This document shows, piece by piece, positions 11,401 through 22,539 of a stretch of DNA of 64,000 bases. The position numbers were made by a program, and so were the translations under genes. The stretch's first letter is position 1. The number at the start of each line of letters is the position of its first letter. The notes under the pieces are model-generated. The model was not told where the DNA came from, did not search any database, and worked only from the letters and a program-made list of their open reading frames with translations. This stretch comes from Stenopsyche tienmushanensis (Eukaryota > Arthropoda > Insecta > Trichoptera > Stenopsychidae), in assembly GCA_008973525.1 (NCBI GenBank), contig WACJ01000193.1, positions 248,001 to 312,000 of the forward strand. Reading direction: 5' to 3'.

Positions 11401-14400
11401 GCAAATCACTGTTTCAAATTGCCGATTGACTTCCCATTTAATGAAAAATTGTTATACTTGAAAACAAACAGATTCTTCAAATAAAGTCCATTTTTCAGCC
11501 TTCATTAATATATAAATCAACATGGCATTTCAAAAAATATTTATATTAATCGATGTTTGTACAAATCCGATCTGGATTTTAATTAAAGCGTCACAGTTGT
11601 TCGACACCATTTTTTGGTGCGGCTTAATTCACGAATGTTCATTGCGATCGCCGGATTTAATTTTCCCGGGCACATGCCCGTGGGAAACGGGTCAAACGTG
11701 AAATGAATAAGTCGGTACAACCTATATTTGCATAAAATCTCACAGTTTAATCTCACGCGAATGTACCGGGCGCTCTCTGTGGATTAGCAAACAGTGGCAA
11801 ATGTGTAATTTATTGTGTGTGTATACTATCGAAAAAAAAGGACAAAAATATGGGCGAAACAGTATCGTATTTAATGGCGAAAGGGCTTTTTGTAATCGGG
11901 GAATAAAAATGTTAAACATTTGCTTCATCGGAGTGGCAGACTGTGGTGAAACTTTAAACTGGAAGCTCAACGCAATTTGCATACACATTATAAATTCCAA
12001 AATATTCTATAAATGAGAGCTGCAAGTAGGTAGTTTTAAACTTTTTTGAAGTGCTGAAAATTTAAATTATTCAAGGAAAACCAACATTTTAAGTCAATCG
12101 ATGCTTGATAGCCTTAAAAGACAATGGCCATAATTGACCTTCAAGTGAATTATTTTTAGAAGATTGATTCATTCTACACTTGACATAGTTTCTATTTCGG
12201 AATTAGCTTCAAAGATAAATTTATCAGACTTAAATCGATCTTAATGGCATTTACAAGAGCCTTCTTTTCTTCTATATTAAAGCAATAAATGGATAAAATG
12301 TTAATTTTGGATTTGATAAATCCTTTACTTATGGCCGAATATTTTATGATATTCTTGGATTAATATTTTACTATCAGAACTTAAATTCAAAGGCAATCAA
12401 TTAATTTGCATGATGCGATGCAGTTTTGGATGCTCCGGTATTATCTTATAAATTGATGCAATTTGTTTCGGATAGTTCTAGCTGGTTGTGGTAAGCCAAT
12501 ACTAACGAAAAGTAAAGTCACTTCTTAATGGTTTAAATTATATTAACTACACATTGTTTCCATCTAAATTTACAGAATCTTGATAAACTTAATTGACGAT
12601 TGGCTTCGCTTGATTAAGATGTTTGGGAAATCTGGAATGCCTTGTGGAAAATTCGCAATCCACTATAATATCCTAGCGGCGGTGATCGCAGAGTTGCATA
12701 AGCTCGCAGTACTGCAAAAATGTATTTTATCGATATTAAAGATAAAAATTAATTAAGCAAACAAAGCAATGTTTTGTAAAATTCTGAATGCTTACATTTC
12801 TGCGGAAAAAGTTTCATTCGGAAAAGCCCGCTTTTCATTATTAAGCCGTAAGCTTATCGGCGCGCATTGATAGCAGCCATTGTACACAGATCGCAATTTT
12901 AAGCCGAGTATTGTCCCTGTTATCCCTTAAATTGACAATTCATAGCGAATGCCTTTTTTAATTGAACGGAACATTTTGAATTTAAATCTTTTATGGATTT
13001 TTTCATAACAAAGTTTTGAAAACAAACATATTTTAATGGACTCAAAGATATATTAATTTGATTGAAAATTGATCGCAACTATAGTTAAAAACGAGGACAA
13101 TTAATCTTGATTAAATTATGATTACAAAAATACGCTTTGTTTATAAAATATCAGGATATCAAAGTTCTTCAATATCGGGCATATATCATGATATACTTTT
13201 GATTTAGTTGTCACTTCTATGAAACCTACCATTATTATGTCTCGATCACCATAAATCCAAACCCATGAGTAAACAGCTTTATAATAGCAATAAAAATATA
13301 TTAATATAAATTGATGGTGTTATGTTTAAGACAAGGTTTTTCGGCTTACAATAAAACTTTTACAGAAATTTAGCTGTTGTGATTTAAATATGAATTTGAT
13401 GATTATGACAGATATTTTCAGTGCGAATATTGTACAAACTCCCATATCGTATGCTTTCCCGAGCCCAAATGCAAACAAGGTTTGTTTATATTGGTTTTTG
13501 GCTCGACTGGAGCTGGAGTGGGTGTATATTCAATCGCTTTCAATATGTGATCCTCAGATTGAACCTTAGTCTGACCACAACATCCATTTGAGCATCATCA
13601 GGAAGCATACCCGACGTACGTACGTACTCCTCATTAAATATTGCCGGGATCTCAAAATGAAATAGTTAGTTAATTTCGCCAGAAATCCTTCGGCTGCGAA
13701 ACAATGGCAGTCAATCAGCGGAGCTTTCTCTGAGCTTTTCCGCACGAAAGCTCCGATTCGTCGATACAAAATTTTCTCGAGGGGTTGATTATCCGCCTTC
13801 ATGAATGATGTCAATTTCGCGTGAATTTGTATTAAAATTATGTTCCAAGAAAATGAGTTTACAACGAAAAAGCTTACATCACGCCCTTATCGAAATATTT
13901 TTGTGGGGTTTAATTCGTAATTAATATTTTATTGTCCTGGGGTATCACTATCGTTATTATTTCAGCATCTGCGTGGGTACTGAAATTTATATTACTGTCA
14001 TTTTGACGTTAATAGTGAACCCACGGGGACGATTCTTCCACATCTTTAATTTAGAAGTGTGGAATAAAATAATTTAAATTGCGACCTTTGAATGCTCGGG
14101 AGCATATAAAACATTATGTAATTAAGTTTCAAATTCATGCTAAACTATAAAAACATCTCAAATGTATTTAATTATTAACAGTCCATATTACATCAAATTT
14201 AAAAAGATATTTGGATTTATTTCTGCCATGGAAAATATTCATTCGTTGCGCATATTTTTGGAATGAAATGTAAAATCGCTATAAATCCGCTTATCGGGAT
14301 TTTCTTTCAGGACTACCATCGTAACAAAAGCTCAACTGTTTCTTTTAAATCAGTCTGTTTATTTTTTTAACGCAAGAAATAATCTTTCCCTGTCGATTCC

Positions 14401-16380
14401 ATCGTTTATACAATATTATTTCAACATTGATCGATTTTTCCGCAGCACAAGAAAGAAAACCATCTGCTCAAACATAAGCAAACGTTCGCGCATATTATAT
14501 TTTAATCTTTTTACATCCGAAAATTGCATGATTTATTAAAGAGAATGTCACTTACTTTGAAGTAAATATAATTTCGTTAGTGCAGTATTTCAATCATTTA
14601 AATCTCGGGAATTCCTCATAAATCTATCAGCACTTTCGACACCATCAAAGACTCTTTGATGCTGATATTTTAATGCACTGGCGCGCAATAATGTATGACA
14701 TTTCAGAGCGAATATATTTTGGAATTCATGTTATCATATTTTGAATAAATATAATTTAAAAATATGCCAGAGTTTTCGGAATTTGGAAAAGCAATAAAAT
14801 TTTTGCTCGCATACAATAATATAATTTTTATTTCATGATAAAAGTATCAATGATTTTAAATGATAATCAAAGGGTGCAATATCTGCTGAATATGATGGAT
14901 GTGGTAGAATTTTTAAATCAGTTCAATTTTTATTTTTTGTTGTTAATTTTGCAAAACTAGAGCTATTTATTAAACTCGCAAAATTCCCGATTTCCCGACA
15001 AATTATTTATTTTAGTCGCTGCAGATGAATACTTACATACTATAATACTTTGATGTGATTCGTAATTATATTGCGGAGGAATACAAAAATTCTGAATCCC
15101 GTATCTATTATATTTCATATCGATATTCCCATTATTAGAGTGAAAGTGTAATAAATATATCACCGGTAGGGAAAGGTTAATATAACAATTTGAAAAAAAT
15201 ATATGTATACATAGATTAGATAGTTACTGTCCTTAGGTGTCGCCTAAGCTCGCCAATTAATAGTTACGCCACTGTTTCCAAGCGTCCAGATTTCGGCGAG
15301 AATATCTCGATTTAATAGCCTTATACGTGCTGATGAGGTGGTGGATAAAAAAATTAATTTCGAATTTTTAAGGATAACGTTGACTAGCTCCGGGATTCAT
15401 GAGCACCTGAAACTGTCCGGGATCCCGGGATTGGATTCCCTAGTTATCTTGTTTGGGTACAAATTTAGTATAAAAATAATCTAAAAAGCCTTAAAAATTA
15501 TTCAAACATGATTCTTATTCTTATAGCTATTTATCCAAAGAAGAATTTAATTTTATGGTTCTGTTGATGACACTACTGTACAAATTTAGTACGTGCGACT
15601 AAATAATGATTTTCAATATAAGTGGTTTAAAAAATATCCCACCATGTATGTTTGGGTTTAAAATATTGAGATAAAATTTTAATTCGTCCACGATCCAAAA
15701 ATGCAATAGTCGAATAAACATTGATCGAATTCTATTTTTGAAAAATCAATTTCGACCAGAATGTTATATACGGAACAAACATTTTCGTATTTACTCACAG
15801 ACAATGCCAGACTGTTTTCGTCCGTTGGCCGATTTTCAAACTGTTTATTCGTCGTTAATTTTTTTATTGATCTATGAATTTGAAGCGGCATTTGTGTGTC
15901 CATTTGGAACGTCGACCACAAATTGCAGATCGATTTGAAATTTTCGCGTGCTGTTGGGACATTTTAACGATCTTGTGGTCATTTAACGAGCATCGGTATT
16001 CTTGTTGGGTATGAAAATGCGTTTAATTTAATTTGTATATAATAAAGCTCCATCGACTGCCTCCCAAAGCTAATAATTTGCGATTAAATAGCCCCATTAT
16101 ATAATTGAAATCTTTAAGCGCGCCATAAAGATGGCATAACGTTTTGAAATATTTCAATCGATTTAATTCTTTGAGTAGTGAGCTAATTAGAAATCTTCAT
16201 AGTCTTAGATGCTATATTTGCTTGTCCGCCACTTATCATCCGTACAAATCCACTTATTTATCAGGACCGAAGCAGCGCATATGAAGCTTATATTTAACAC
16301 TATAAAGAGTTAAATAAATAAACACTGTCGATAGCTCAAAATATTCGGCCATTTCTTCAAGTAAACATAATCATTATTAG
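8432..16380. other. Long gene-free A+T-rich region with scattered G+C-richer islands
   Basis: I found no supported exon here. G+C-richer islands stand out at about 8,820-9,330, 9,520-9,790, 11,580-11,990, 12,620-12,930 and 13,430-13,830. They lack long open frames with splice sites. The minus-strand frame at 13,566-13,814 and the overlapping frames at 11,740-12,016 have no recognisable domain. At 15,417-15,428 the palindrome CCGGGATCCCGG sits in a short C/G-rich patch that resembles the sub-terminal part of some hAT elements, but no ends are visible. The islands could be regulatory; this is inference from base composition only. Confidence 0.3.
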
Positions 16381-16402
16381 TCGATGAATTTAGGTTAACG
16401 AT

Positions 16403-16600
16403 CTATACAGTCGTGCAATGTACGCAGGAAGCTCTCCGTCTCTGTCTCCTATGCATAGTTACCGAACTCCATCTCAGTCTCTCTCCGAACTTAACGTACA
16501 AGAGTGCTCTTTCTGAATCACTTGAATTCGCTCGCAAATACGCGATCATTCTACCATACAGGTTAATACCAATTCAAAGTTATTGTTATTGTTAAGTATT
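16403..16600 (+). repeat. Unclassified dispersed repeat beginning TA-CAGTCGT
   Basis: The segment begins TACAGTCGTGCAATG and continues through CTCTGTCTC and CTCAGTCTCTCTCC runs to the 23-bp word shared with 3,562-3,584. It then continues GAATCACTTGAATTCGCTCG. A looser relative starts at 52,778 with TACAGTCGTAGTGG and has the same order of words (GAGTGCT, CTTTCTGAGTC, CGCTCG). A start of TA followed by CAGTCGT would suit a Tc1/mariner-type end, but no matching right end is seen. The short frame at 16,413-16,595 is not regarded as a gene. Confidence 0.4.
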
Positions 16601-18040
16601 GAATGATTACAAATAAAGCATATATCGTGCGTTTATTATCTGTCGTTTGTGCTTCTGTGGTGAATTTATTACGTACATTATTTTATTTGATTGAATTGAT
16701 TTGTTTAAAAATATATAATGGTTTCAAAGTAAGGCAAATACGTTTAGAACCCGTATACTTATGGCCTTTGTAAGATTGAGGGGGCAATTATCTAGCGAAC
16801 TACCTATGAAATATTATTTCAGGCTAATATGTTTGTATTTACACGATTTGTCAGCCGACATGAGCTTCGTTTATGAAGGTTGCATTTGAGGCACATTAGC
16901 CTTAACTACAGGCCATTAGCAATAAAGGCTTTGTATCGATCCGATCTGACTGAGGTGCTGCAGGCTTCGAATATAATATACTCGAGGGAGCCATCAAATA
17001 GATGCTATCTAGCATGGACTGGTAAACTATTAGCAAAATCCAGGGACGAATACGAGCAAATCAATTTTTCATTTATAATCATACGTGTCAAGTAAATAAT
17101 ACGCCTATGTGCTACTGATCTACTTTAATATTGATGAGTCCATGGCATGACAGCGTTGTTTCCCTCGAAGAATCCATTTTAACATTTTGACTTGGCCAAT
17201 TTACTTCATAAATAGCTAAATAGACGTTCTGGCATTGTTTGGCATTCAACGATCATCTGATTGCAATACAAATCCACTGCACATCGGGTCAATGCATCGA
17301 ACTAATTAATAATCCAATCCTATTTACTTAGCAAGGCGTAAAATCAATAGACATCGTGATAAGTGAGCATCGATGCAAATAATCCAATACAGGCCACGTT
17401 TATTTATTTCCGTAGTTCCATGTGCATGTGATGGACTCCATGATGGATTTGATGCATGGAAAATCAATTAGTGTTTTTATACAAATATTTGCATGGCGTT
17501 CGTATTTTTTTGCCGATGTAATAGCTTCATGGCAAACAAATTTGCAGCGACACAATGGAAAATATTAATGTGTAAAAAATATCTTTATATAACATACGTT
17601 ATTGTGGCTTATATTATACAAGATATTGTGCAGATGTCTTTTAAATGAAAGTGGTATCTTAGCATAATAACTTGGAATATTTTTGGACAAAATGTGTTTT
17701 CAGCCATCTTGGATAATTTTATTAACTTCATGGAGAAATATTAAAGGACATATTTATCCCATCCAATCGTCTATATAATCGAATGCTGAATGAATTTAAA
17801 AATTTAATGCTTTCAATATCGATCATATGGTGAGATAAATGTGTGAATTATATAAGAAAGATGTGACCATCATCATCGAATTATTATAGACTATATTCTT
17901 CAATGGATAATTTTGATAAGATACTCATTATTTTTCCCAAACAAAATCGATAAATTTGTTTGAAAAGTTTTTGACACAATAATGGATGAAATTAGACTTA
18001 TGATTGCCTTACATAAATTAAGCATTTATTTCGAATCAAA
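16601..18040. other. No gene seen
   Basis: The stretch is A+T-rich, with moderately G+C-rich parts at about 16,840-17,080 and 17,130-17,470. The 71-codon plus frame at 16,880-17,095 has no recognisable domain. No repeats were identified. Confidence 0.3.
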
Positions 18041-18060
18041 TATGCTGCGCGCGCAGCATA
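18041..18060. repeat. Perfect 20-bp palindrome
   Basis: TATGCTGCGC is followed directly by its reverse complement GCGCAGCATA, with no spacer. Its central G+C-rich core (CTGCGCGCGCAG) is unusual in this A+T-rich DNA. It lies about 35 bp upstream of a hAT-like end. Confidence 0.9.
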
Positions 18061-18095
18061 GTTTTAATGACAACGTGATTAACTTTTGTATAGAT

Positions 18096-18170
18096 CTGGG
18101 GTCGGCAGGAGCGGCTCGGGAGCCGCACGTGGCTCTTTGCATAGACGTTTGCGGCTCTTCAGACATAAAT
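18096..18170 (+). mobile_element. hAT-type terminal fragment
   Basis: The sequence CTGGGGTCGGCAGGAGCGGC, followed by TCGGGAGCCGCACGTGGCTC and later TTTGCGGCTCTTCAG, resembles the terminal and subterminal repeats of a widespread hAT group. In that group the ends are close to CAGGGGTCGGCAA and carry repeated GAGCCGCA/GCGGCTCTT words. I see only one end and no target duplication, so the element is truncated or too decayed to bound. The group assignment is from memory. Confidence 0.5.
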
Positions 18171-18654
18171 TCCAATTTCACTTCATATCAAGCAATCTTA
18201 TAACCTTAGTCTTATAGTCCGTTTAAATAAAACATATCGAACTTTTCCCCCCCAAAAATCCATAACCTATACATATGTATATTACATATTAAGTGTATCG
18301 ATAAATCCTTGCCGATTTTGATAGACGTCTGTTTTGAGTTTAGCTTGTATCCAGACATGGTGAAGACAGCGTCTCCGCAATATTTTTAAGAATATTATTA
18401 TTGTTAAGGGTAAAATATCAAAGCACAAAACCAACCAACATCACATTCGGCATTAAATGCTGTTGTTTTTCGATCAGGGGTTTAACACAACCAAGGTCAC
18501 AAAAGCCATAAATGAAATTTATGGTAAAGTGTTGCCAATACGACATTTCGAATTTGGTTTTCAAAATTTAAATCAGTTAACTGATGTTTGAAAGATACCC
18601 ATTGAATAGGAAAATCCTTAAATTTTGATGATGACATATTTGAACTGTCTGTTA

Positions 18655-19258
18655 CGGGTTACCCCGGACTAGCCACATATTGAGGGTCTTCCAATGATCT
18701 TTTAGGCTCGCTAGAAACGCTACGTGCAGAGCGTCCAGGCGCCCACCTCTTTAGCTCCGCGCCCCCAAAGGAGGCGAGGTTTCTGCAGGAAAACCAGCTT
18801 CAGACTATTGAACCCGAGGGTGCGGCGGAGGAGGAAGGACAGAGGTTCAAGCTAAATTCAAAGGAATACTACCGCGGGTTCACTGCCACCACGAGTCCAA
18901 CCTCAGTTTAAAGGGGGCTGCAACAGATGACAGACTGCAGGGGCTACCCTTTCCCCATGGTATTCATATCGACAGCCTAAAACAGTTCTATCCTGTTTGC
19001 CTAGGCTTTTGAGGATAGTGGTGAGCCTTTGACATGGTCTCCACCAAATACTGTAATCGGCTGTTCCACATACCCCTTTACGGGAGCGCAGCACAGGGTC
19101 ATTTCAGCTGGGCTACCCCAGCTGCGTTTGATGAGCAAACCGACGAGACTACTTTCGCGCATCTCTACTACACATCATTACCCCATGGGTTCAACCGTTG
19201 CCAACAGGCGTAGGGTTGGCTCCACCCTGGGGTTTTATGGGTGGGCATAGTGGAGTTT
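18655..19258. other. Unusual G+C-rich block of about 600 bp, unclassified
   Basis: This block is far richer in G+C than its flanks and has sharp edges. It contains many short inverted CCC/GGG words (for example GGGCTACCCCAG near 19,112 and CCACCCTGGGG near 19,221). Frames are open for 60-73 codons on both strands (18,903-19,094 minus; 19,029-19,250 plus), but none has a recognisable domain, and G+C-rich DNA lacks stops by chance. It is not rRNA or tRNA as far as I can recognise. The most likely explanation is the 5' part of a retroelement or another insertion. It sits just downstream of the candidate exon at 19,268-19,428 on the minus strand. Confidence 0.45.
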
Positions 19259-19267
19259 AACACTCAC

Positions 19268-19428
19268 CCAGATAAAAGAGGACAGCGGCGAAACACGTGC
19301 AAAATTAAATAGTCTTTCATTGTTAAAAAATCGGCAAGATCCTTTCAATGCATCTAATACATCTCTGGTACCTTTGTTAAAATGTTCCATGATCATTTGG
19401 CTCTTCTCACTTGACAAACTGTCAACTC
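19268..19428 (-). CDS. Candidate coding exon, 53 codons, unidentified
   Basis: I do not recognise the protein. On the minus strand an acceptor (TATACCAG, weak pyrimidine tract) precedes 19,428. A frame starting after two bases stays open for 53 codons to a strong donor, TGG followed by GTGAGT, at 19,267. The encoded segment is not low-complexity. It reads VDSLSSEKSQMIMEHFNKG, then TRDVLDALKGSCRFFNN, then a segment ending VSPLSSFIW, with a charged amphipathic helical first half. It may be an exon of a minus-strand host gene, or of a protein encoded by an insertion that includes the adjacent G+C-rich block. No neighbouring exon was identified. The next feature on the plus strand is troponin C, about 730 bp away and transcribed in the opposite direction. 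Confidence 0.33.
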
Positions 19429-20151
19429 CTGGTATAAATGATTGAAATTATATTTTTACGAAAGAAACATAATTTCCTTATACTAAATCCTAATATACTC
19501 ATATATTGCGTTGAAGGTATACTGTCTTTTTAAGTCCATAACAGAAATATATTTTAGCAATATACAAAGGAGTGGATATTTTTAAATAATTTTCATTGAA
19601 TATTTCGCATACATTTGAGAGATATCCACTCACCAAAAAATCGAAGCACGACGACAACCTCGGTGGATGTTTGCGCTCGCAAATTTATATACATCTTCAT
19701 TTGCATACAGATAATAAACGGTTTCTTTCCATATAACCCTTCAAATATTGGCAACTTGCCACGTACAGAGACGATGTTCGCATCTAAAATGTTGACATCA
19801 AATTTGCTGTTTATGGAAATTCGGTACTGTCAAGGTTGCAAACGAGATCATATTTCCCTTCAGTTTTTTGTTCGAAAAATTATATTATCCTTTTCTCCGC
19901 GAGATTACAATTGAGATGACCTAGTTTTGTGAAGCTGAAGGCGATTTGAATTCATTGCACACGAGTATTATGCAGAATCTGCACTTCATATTCGTATATC
20001 AGGAATGATATATGATATTGGGGGATTTTCCTTGCAAGGGAGGGCTTTTCACAAGGAATTTTTCACCTTAATCCCGCCATAAATCTATGGAGATTATTTC
20101 AATTTCCAACCGCAAAGGAATATATTTTAATGCATTTTTATTTCATTTTAG

Positions 20152-20157
20152 GCAGCA
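20152..20157 (+). other. 5' untranslated part of the first coding exon of troponin C
   Basis: The acceptor AG at 20,150-20,151 follows a T-rich tract. Six bases (GCAGCA) separate it from the ATG. This implies at least one upstream noncoding exon and a promoter that cannot be placed from the sequence. Confidence 0.6.
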
Positions 20158-21641
20158 ATGGACGAAGAACAATTAGCAAGTGAGTAAAATATATAGTATA
20201 TGCTTTAAATAATAGTATTATTAATATTCTGTATAAATTTGATCAACGGATTAATAAAATATTGCGCAATATTTTCAAAGAGGCTTACATCAAGAGCTCA
20301 TTGAAAAATATTTAATATAAAAAATTGATATAATCACAAACACATTTTAAAGATTCAATGCTTTTCTGAGGAGCATCTCCTATTTAAGTTATAATTTTTT
20401 AAAAAAGTCAAATATTTAACGTCAATTCATAATAAAATACGCAAAATTCACAATTTGGATTTAAATTCGAATATTTTTAATTTGCAGTGTTGAGGAGAGC
20501 TTTTTCCATGTTTGACTCAAGCAAGCAAGGCAAAATAGAAAAAGAGAAAGTTAGAACCATTCTCAATACCATGGTTCATAGCTATGACGATACTGAATTG
20601 GAAACTCTCTTAGAGGGCGAAGATAATGAGGGTTATTATTAAATCAAATCACCACCATACGCGTATTATTTTTGAATTTATAATGTTCGTTAAATTCAAT
20701 TTATATTACAGGCACTGGAAAGCTGAATTTCGATTCATTCTGCAGAGTGGCGACTCATTTCTTAGACGAGGACGACGAGGCACTTCAAAAAGAGTTGAAG
20801 GAAGCATTTCGGCTCTACGACAAAGAAGGTTAAAATAGCGTTTAAACTAAAATATTCCGACGCCGTTGCGCGATTCGGTGGCAATATCGAGATTTTCCGC
20901 GATTCTTGACGCATTTTTTTCTTGTTGCTTTTGAAAAGTGAGCATAATTTTATTTCCGAGCGGATTCAACGTAGTCGAGGAAGACGTCTCAAAATGAAAA
21001 AGGCTGAGAATCGCTAGAATTGCATAAAACGTCTGAAAGGAATTCTCTTCACAAGAGGTTTTTTCGCTTAAGGCTAAAATGAGTTAGCTCTATAAGCTTG
21101 GAAGCCATTTTCCAATTTCCTTTTGAAAAGCGATCAACCACCATCTTACTATCTAAATCAGTGGTTACCAACAATAGAATGTCAAATATATTTATAAACG
21201 TTATTCAATATCGGCTATAATTATATTGGAAATGTATCATTTATTCACAGGAAATGGTTATATACCTACCAGCAGTTTGAGGGAGATTTTAATGGCTTTG
21301 GACGATCAACTCACTCCTGATCAACTCAATGAAATGATTGCTGAAATTGATACTGACGATTCAGGCACAGTTGATTTCGACGGTATTATTTTATTTAATA
21401 ATTTTAAAAATTGTCATCGTACTTATTAATGAACCCTCCGTTGACAAATACACATGTACTAAATGAAGTTCATCAATTATTGTATACAAACACACACACT
21501 GACGCACGATGTATATAAACCGAGCCATACACGATCATATGTTTAAAATATTTTAATTATTTATTTAATTTTTAATAATCATGTATTAATATTAATATTT
21601 TTTTATTTTTAGAATTCATGGAAATGATGACCGGTGATTAA
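20158..21641 (+). CDS. TpnC: Troponin C, insect type, five coding exons; resembles flight-muscle TnC4/F1
   Basis: Calcium sensor of the thin-filament troponin complex; it binds troponin I and T and controls contraction of striated muscle. Coding exons are 20,158-20,179, 20,488-20,631, 20,712-20,828, 21,251-21,382 and 21,613-21,641. Joined, they give 147 residues, close to the usual 150-155. All four introns are GT-AG and all split a codon after its first base. The start ATG lies 7 nt after an acceptor (TTTCATTTTAG), so an untranslated leader exon lies further upstream. Four EF-hand loops are present: residues 17-28, 53-64, 92-103 and 128-139. Loop 4 ([12 protein letters not shown]) has all ligands. 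Loops 1, 2 and 3 end in Lys28, Ser64 and Ser103 instead of Glu, so they should not bind calcium normally. Loss of site II, with an FDSF motif, is what I recall for the stretch-activated F1/TnC4 isoform. The C-terminus, FMEMMTGD, is typical. Which paralogue it is remains inference. Confidence 0.95.
21158..21180 (+). mobile_element. Possible solitary hAT end inside troponin C intron 3
   Basis: The word CAGTGGTTACCAACAATAG is preceded by TATCTAAAT. The first bases match the common hAT terminus CAGTGGTT. The preceding 'tctaaat' is the same as the target duplication beside the MITE at 43,937. No second end was found in the intron. Confidence 0.3.
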
Positions 21642-21759
21642 ATAAGCAAATTGAATTTTATCTTTATGTTGAATATTATATATAAAATTTTCAGTTTATA
21701 TTTAAATTGTATAATGCTTTTGATTTATGATTAAATATTGATTTTGCAAATATTCAGTG

Positions 21760-21765
21760 AATAAA
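21760..21765 (+). terminator. Poly(A) signal of troponin C
   Basis: AATAAA lies 119 nt after the stop codon, with A/T-rich DNA on both sides. It is the first canonical hexamer downstream of the last exon. The implied 3' UTR is about 140 nt. Confidence 0.6.
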
Positions 21766-22217
21766 TTTAAACTTAGTTCCAACCTAGAAAAAAAACCAAT
21801 TAATTACTAGTTCGCTAAATTTGGATAATAATGATGATATACACATGAAATCTACGATTAAATGATGTTTTTTTAAAATCAATTCTACTCTGATTAAAAA
21901 AATATCATCGACATATAATGAATGGACTCGACATATAAATACATAAAAATTCAGACAATTGTGTTTTTAGTTTGACCGCTAAAATATTAACAAACACACC
22001 TCATTCAACGATGTTCTAAAATTGATGAACAAGATCTATATGAATGATATGCTTGATGGTTAAGTTCTGAAGAGTGCTTGATGATCATGCTGCTGTCCAG
22101 GTCAGCTGTCTCATGCTGCTAAACTAAACGATCATCAATGACATCTAAAATGAACATCCACTAAGACTACCTGTATGAAAATGGGATTAAGAGGAAATAT
22201 ACAAAGGATCGATACGT
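21766..22217. other. No gene seen downstream of troponin C
   Basis: This is A+T-rich sequence with no supported exon, repeat or RNA gene. The 83-codon minus frame at 22,135-22,386 crosses the hairpin at 22,218 and is not called. Confidence 0.3.
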
Positions 22218-22251
22218 ATTTCTTCCGCACGTTGGTACGTGCGGAAGAAAT
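22218..22251. repeat. Perfect inverted repeat, 15-bp arms, 4-nt loop
   Basis: ATTTCTTCCGCACGT, then TGGT, then ACGTGCGGAAGAAAT. The arms are identical and would form a stable hairpin in RNA or a cruciform in DNA. It lies about 580 bp after the troponin C stop. Confidence 0.9.
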
Positions 22252-22484
22252 GTGTAATTTTGTGTCCGTTCTCATATTAAAACCTTTGTTGATATCATAT
22301 TCTGATAGATTTATAAGGTTGTAATTTTTTTCGGTCAAGGTGGCAGGGGAAGATGGAAGCAGTCCAGATAGTATGAGGACATGCATGCCTAGAGGCTATA
22401 AACTAAGGTAAGGCTAGGAGAGGCATGCAATAGGGCGTAGGTCCAAGGTGGGGCTCAGCCCCTTGCTGTATCATCAGGATTTAC

Positions 22485-22526
22485 CTGGCTGACGCTCCTA
22501 AAGCTACTTGTGCTCGCGCTGCGGGC
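22485..22526 (-). CDS. Candidate 42-nt microexon, Ser-rich, of an unidentified minus-strand gene
   Basis: On the minus strand a good pyrimidine tract ends TTCTCTTTCAG at 22,527. A 42-nt exon follows, then the donor GTAAAT at 22,484. It encodes exactly 14 codons in phase 0, ARSASTSSFRSVSQ, with no stop. Inclusion or skipping would therefore preserve the reading frame, and the Ser/Arg-rich peptide is the type often regulated by alternative splicing and phosphorylation. The flanks for about 100 bp on each side are unusually G+C-rich and contain complementary words (GGGGCTGAGCCCC; CCCATGGGG), which could form structure around the exon. The gene is unknown. The same strand and phase are seen for the candidate exon at 865-1,125. 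If they are linked, troponin C lies in the intron between them, on the other strand. Confidence 0.45.
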
Positions 22527-22539
22527 CTGAAAGAGAATA

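Noticed and set aside
15320..15370. Hammerhead ribozyme core word CTGATGAG near 15,332
   Set aside because: No GAAA partner after a short stem and no flanking stems I and III; an isolated seven-base match is expected by chance.
20626..20838. 70-codon plus-strand frame over troponin C
   Set aside because: It reads across intron 2 and the wrong frame of exon 3; the spliced troponin C frame explains the region.
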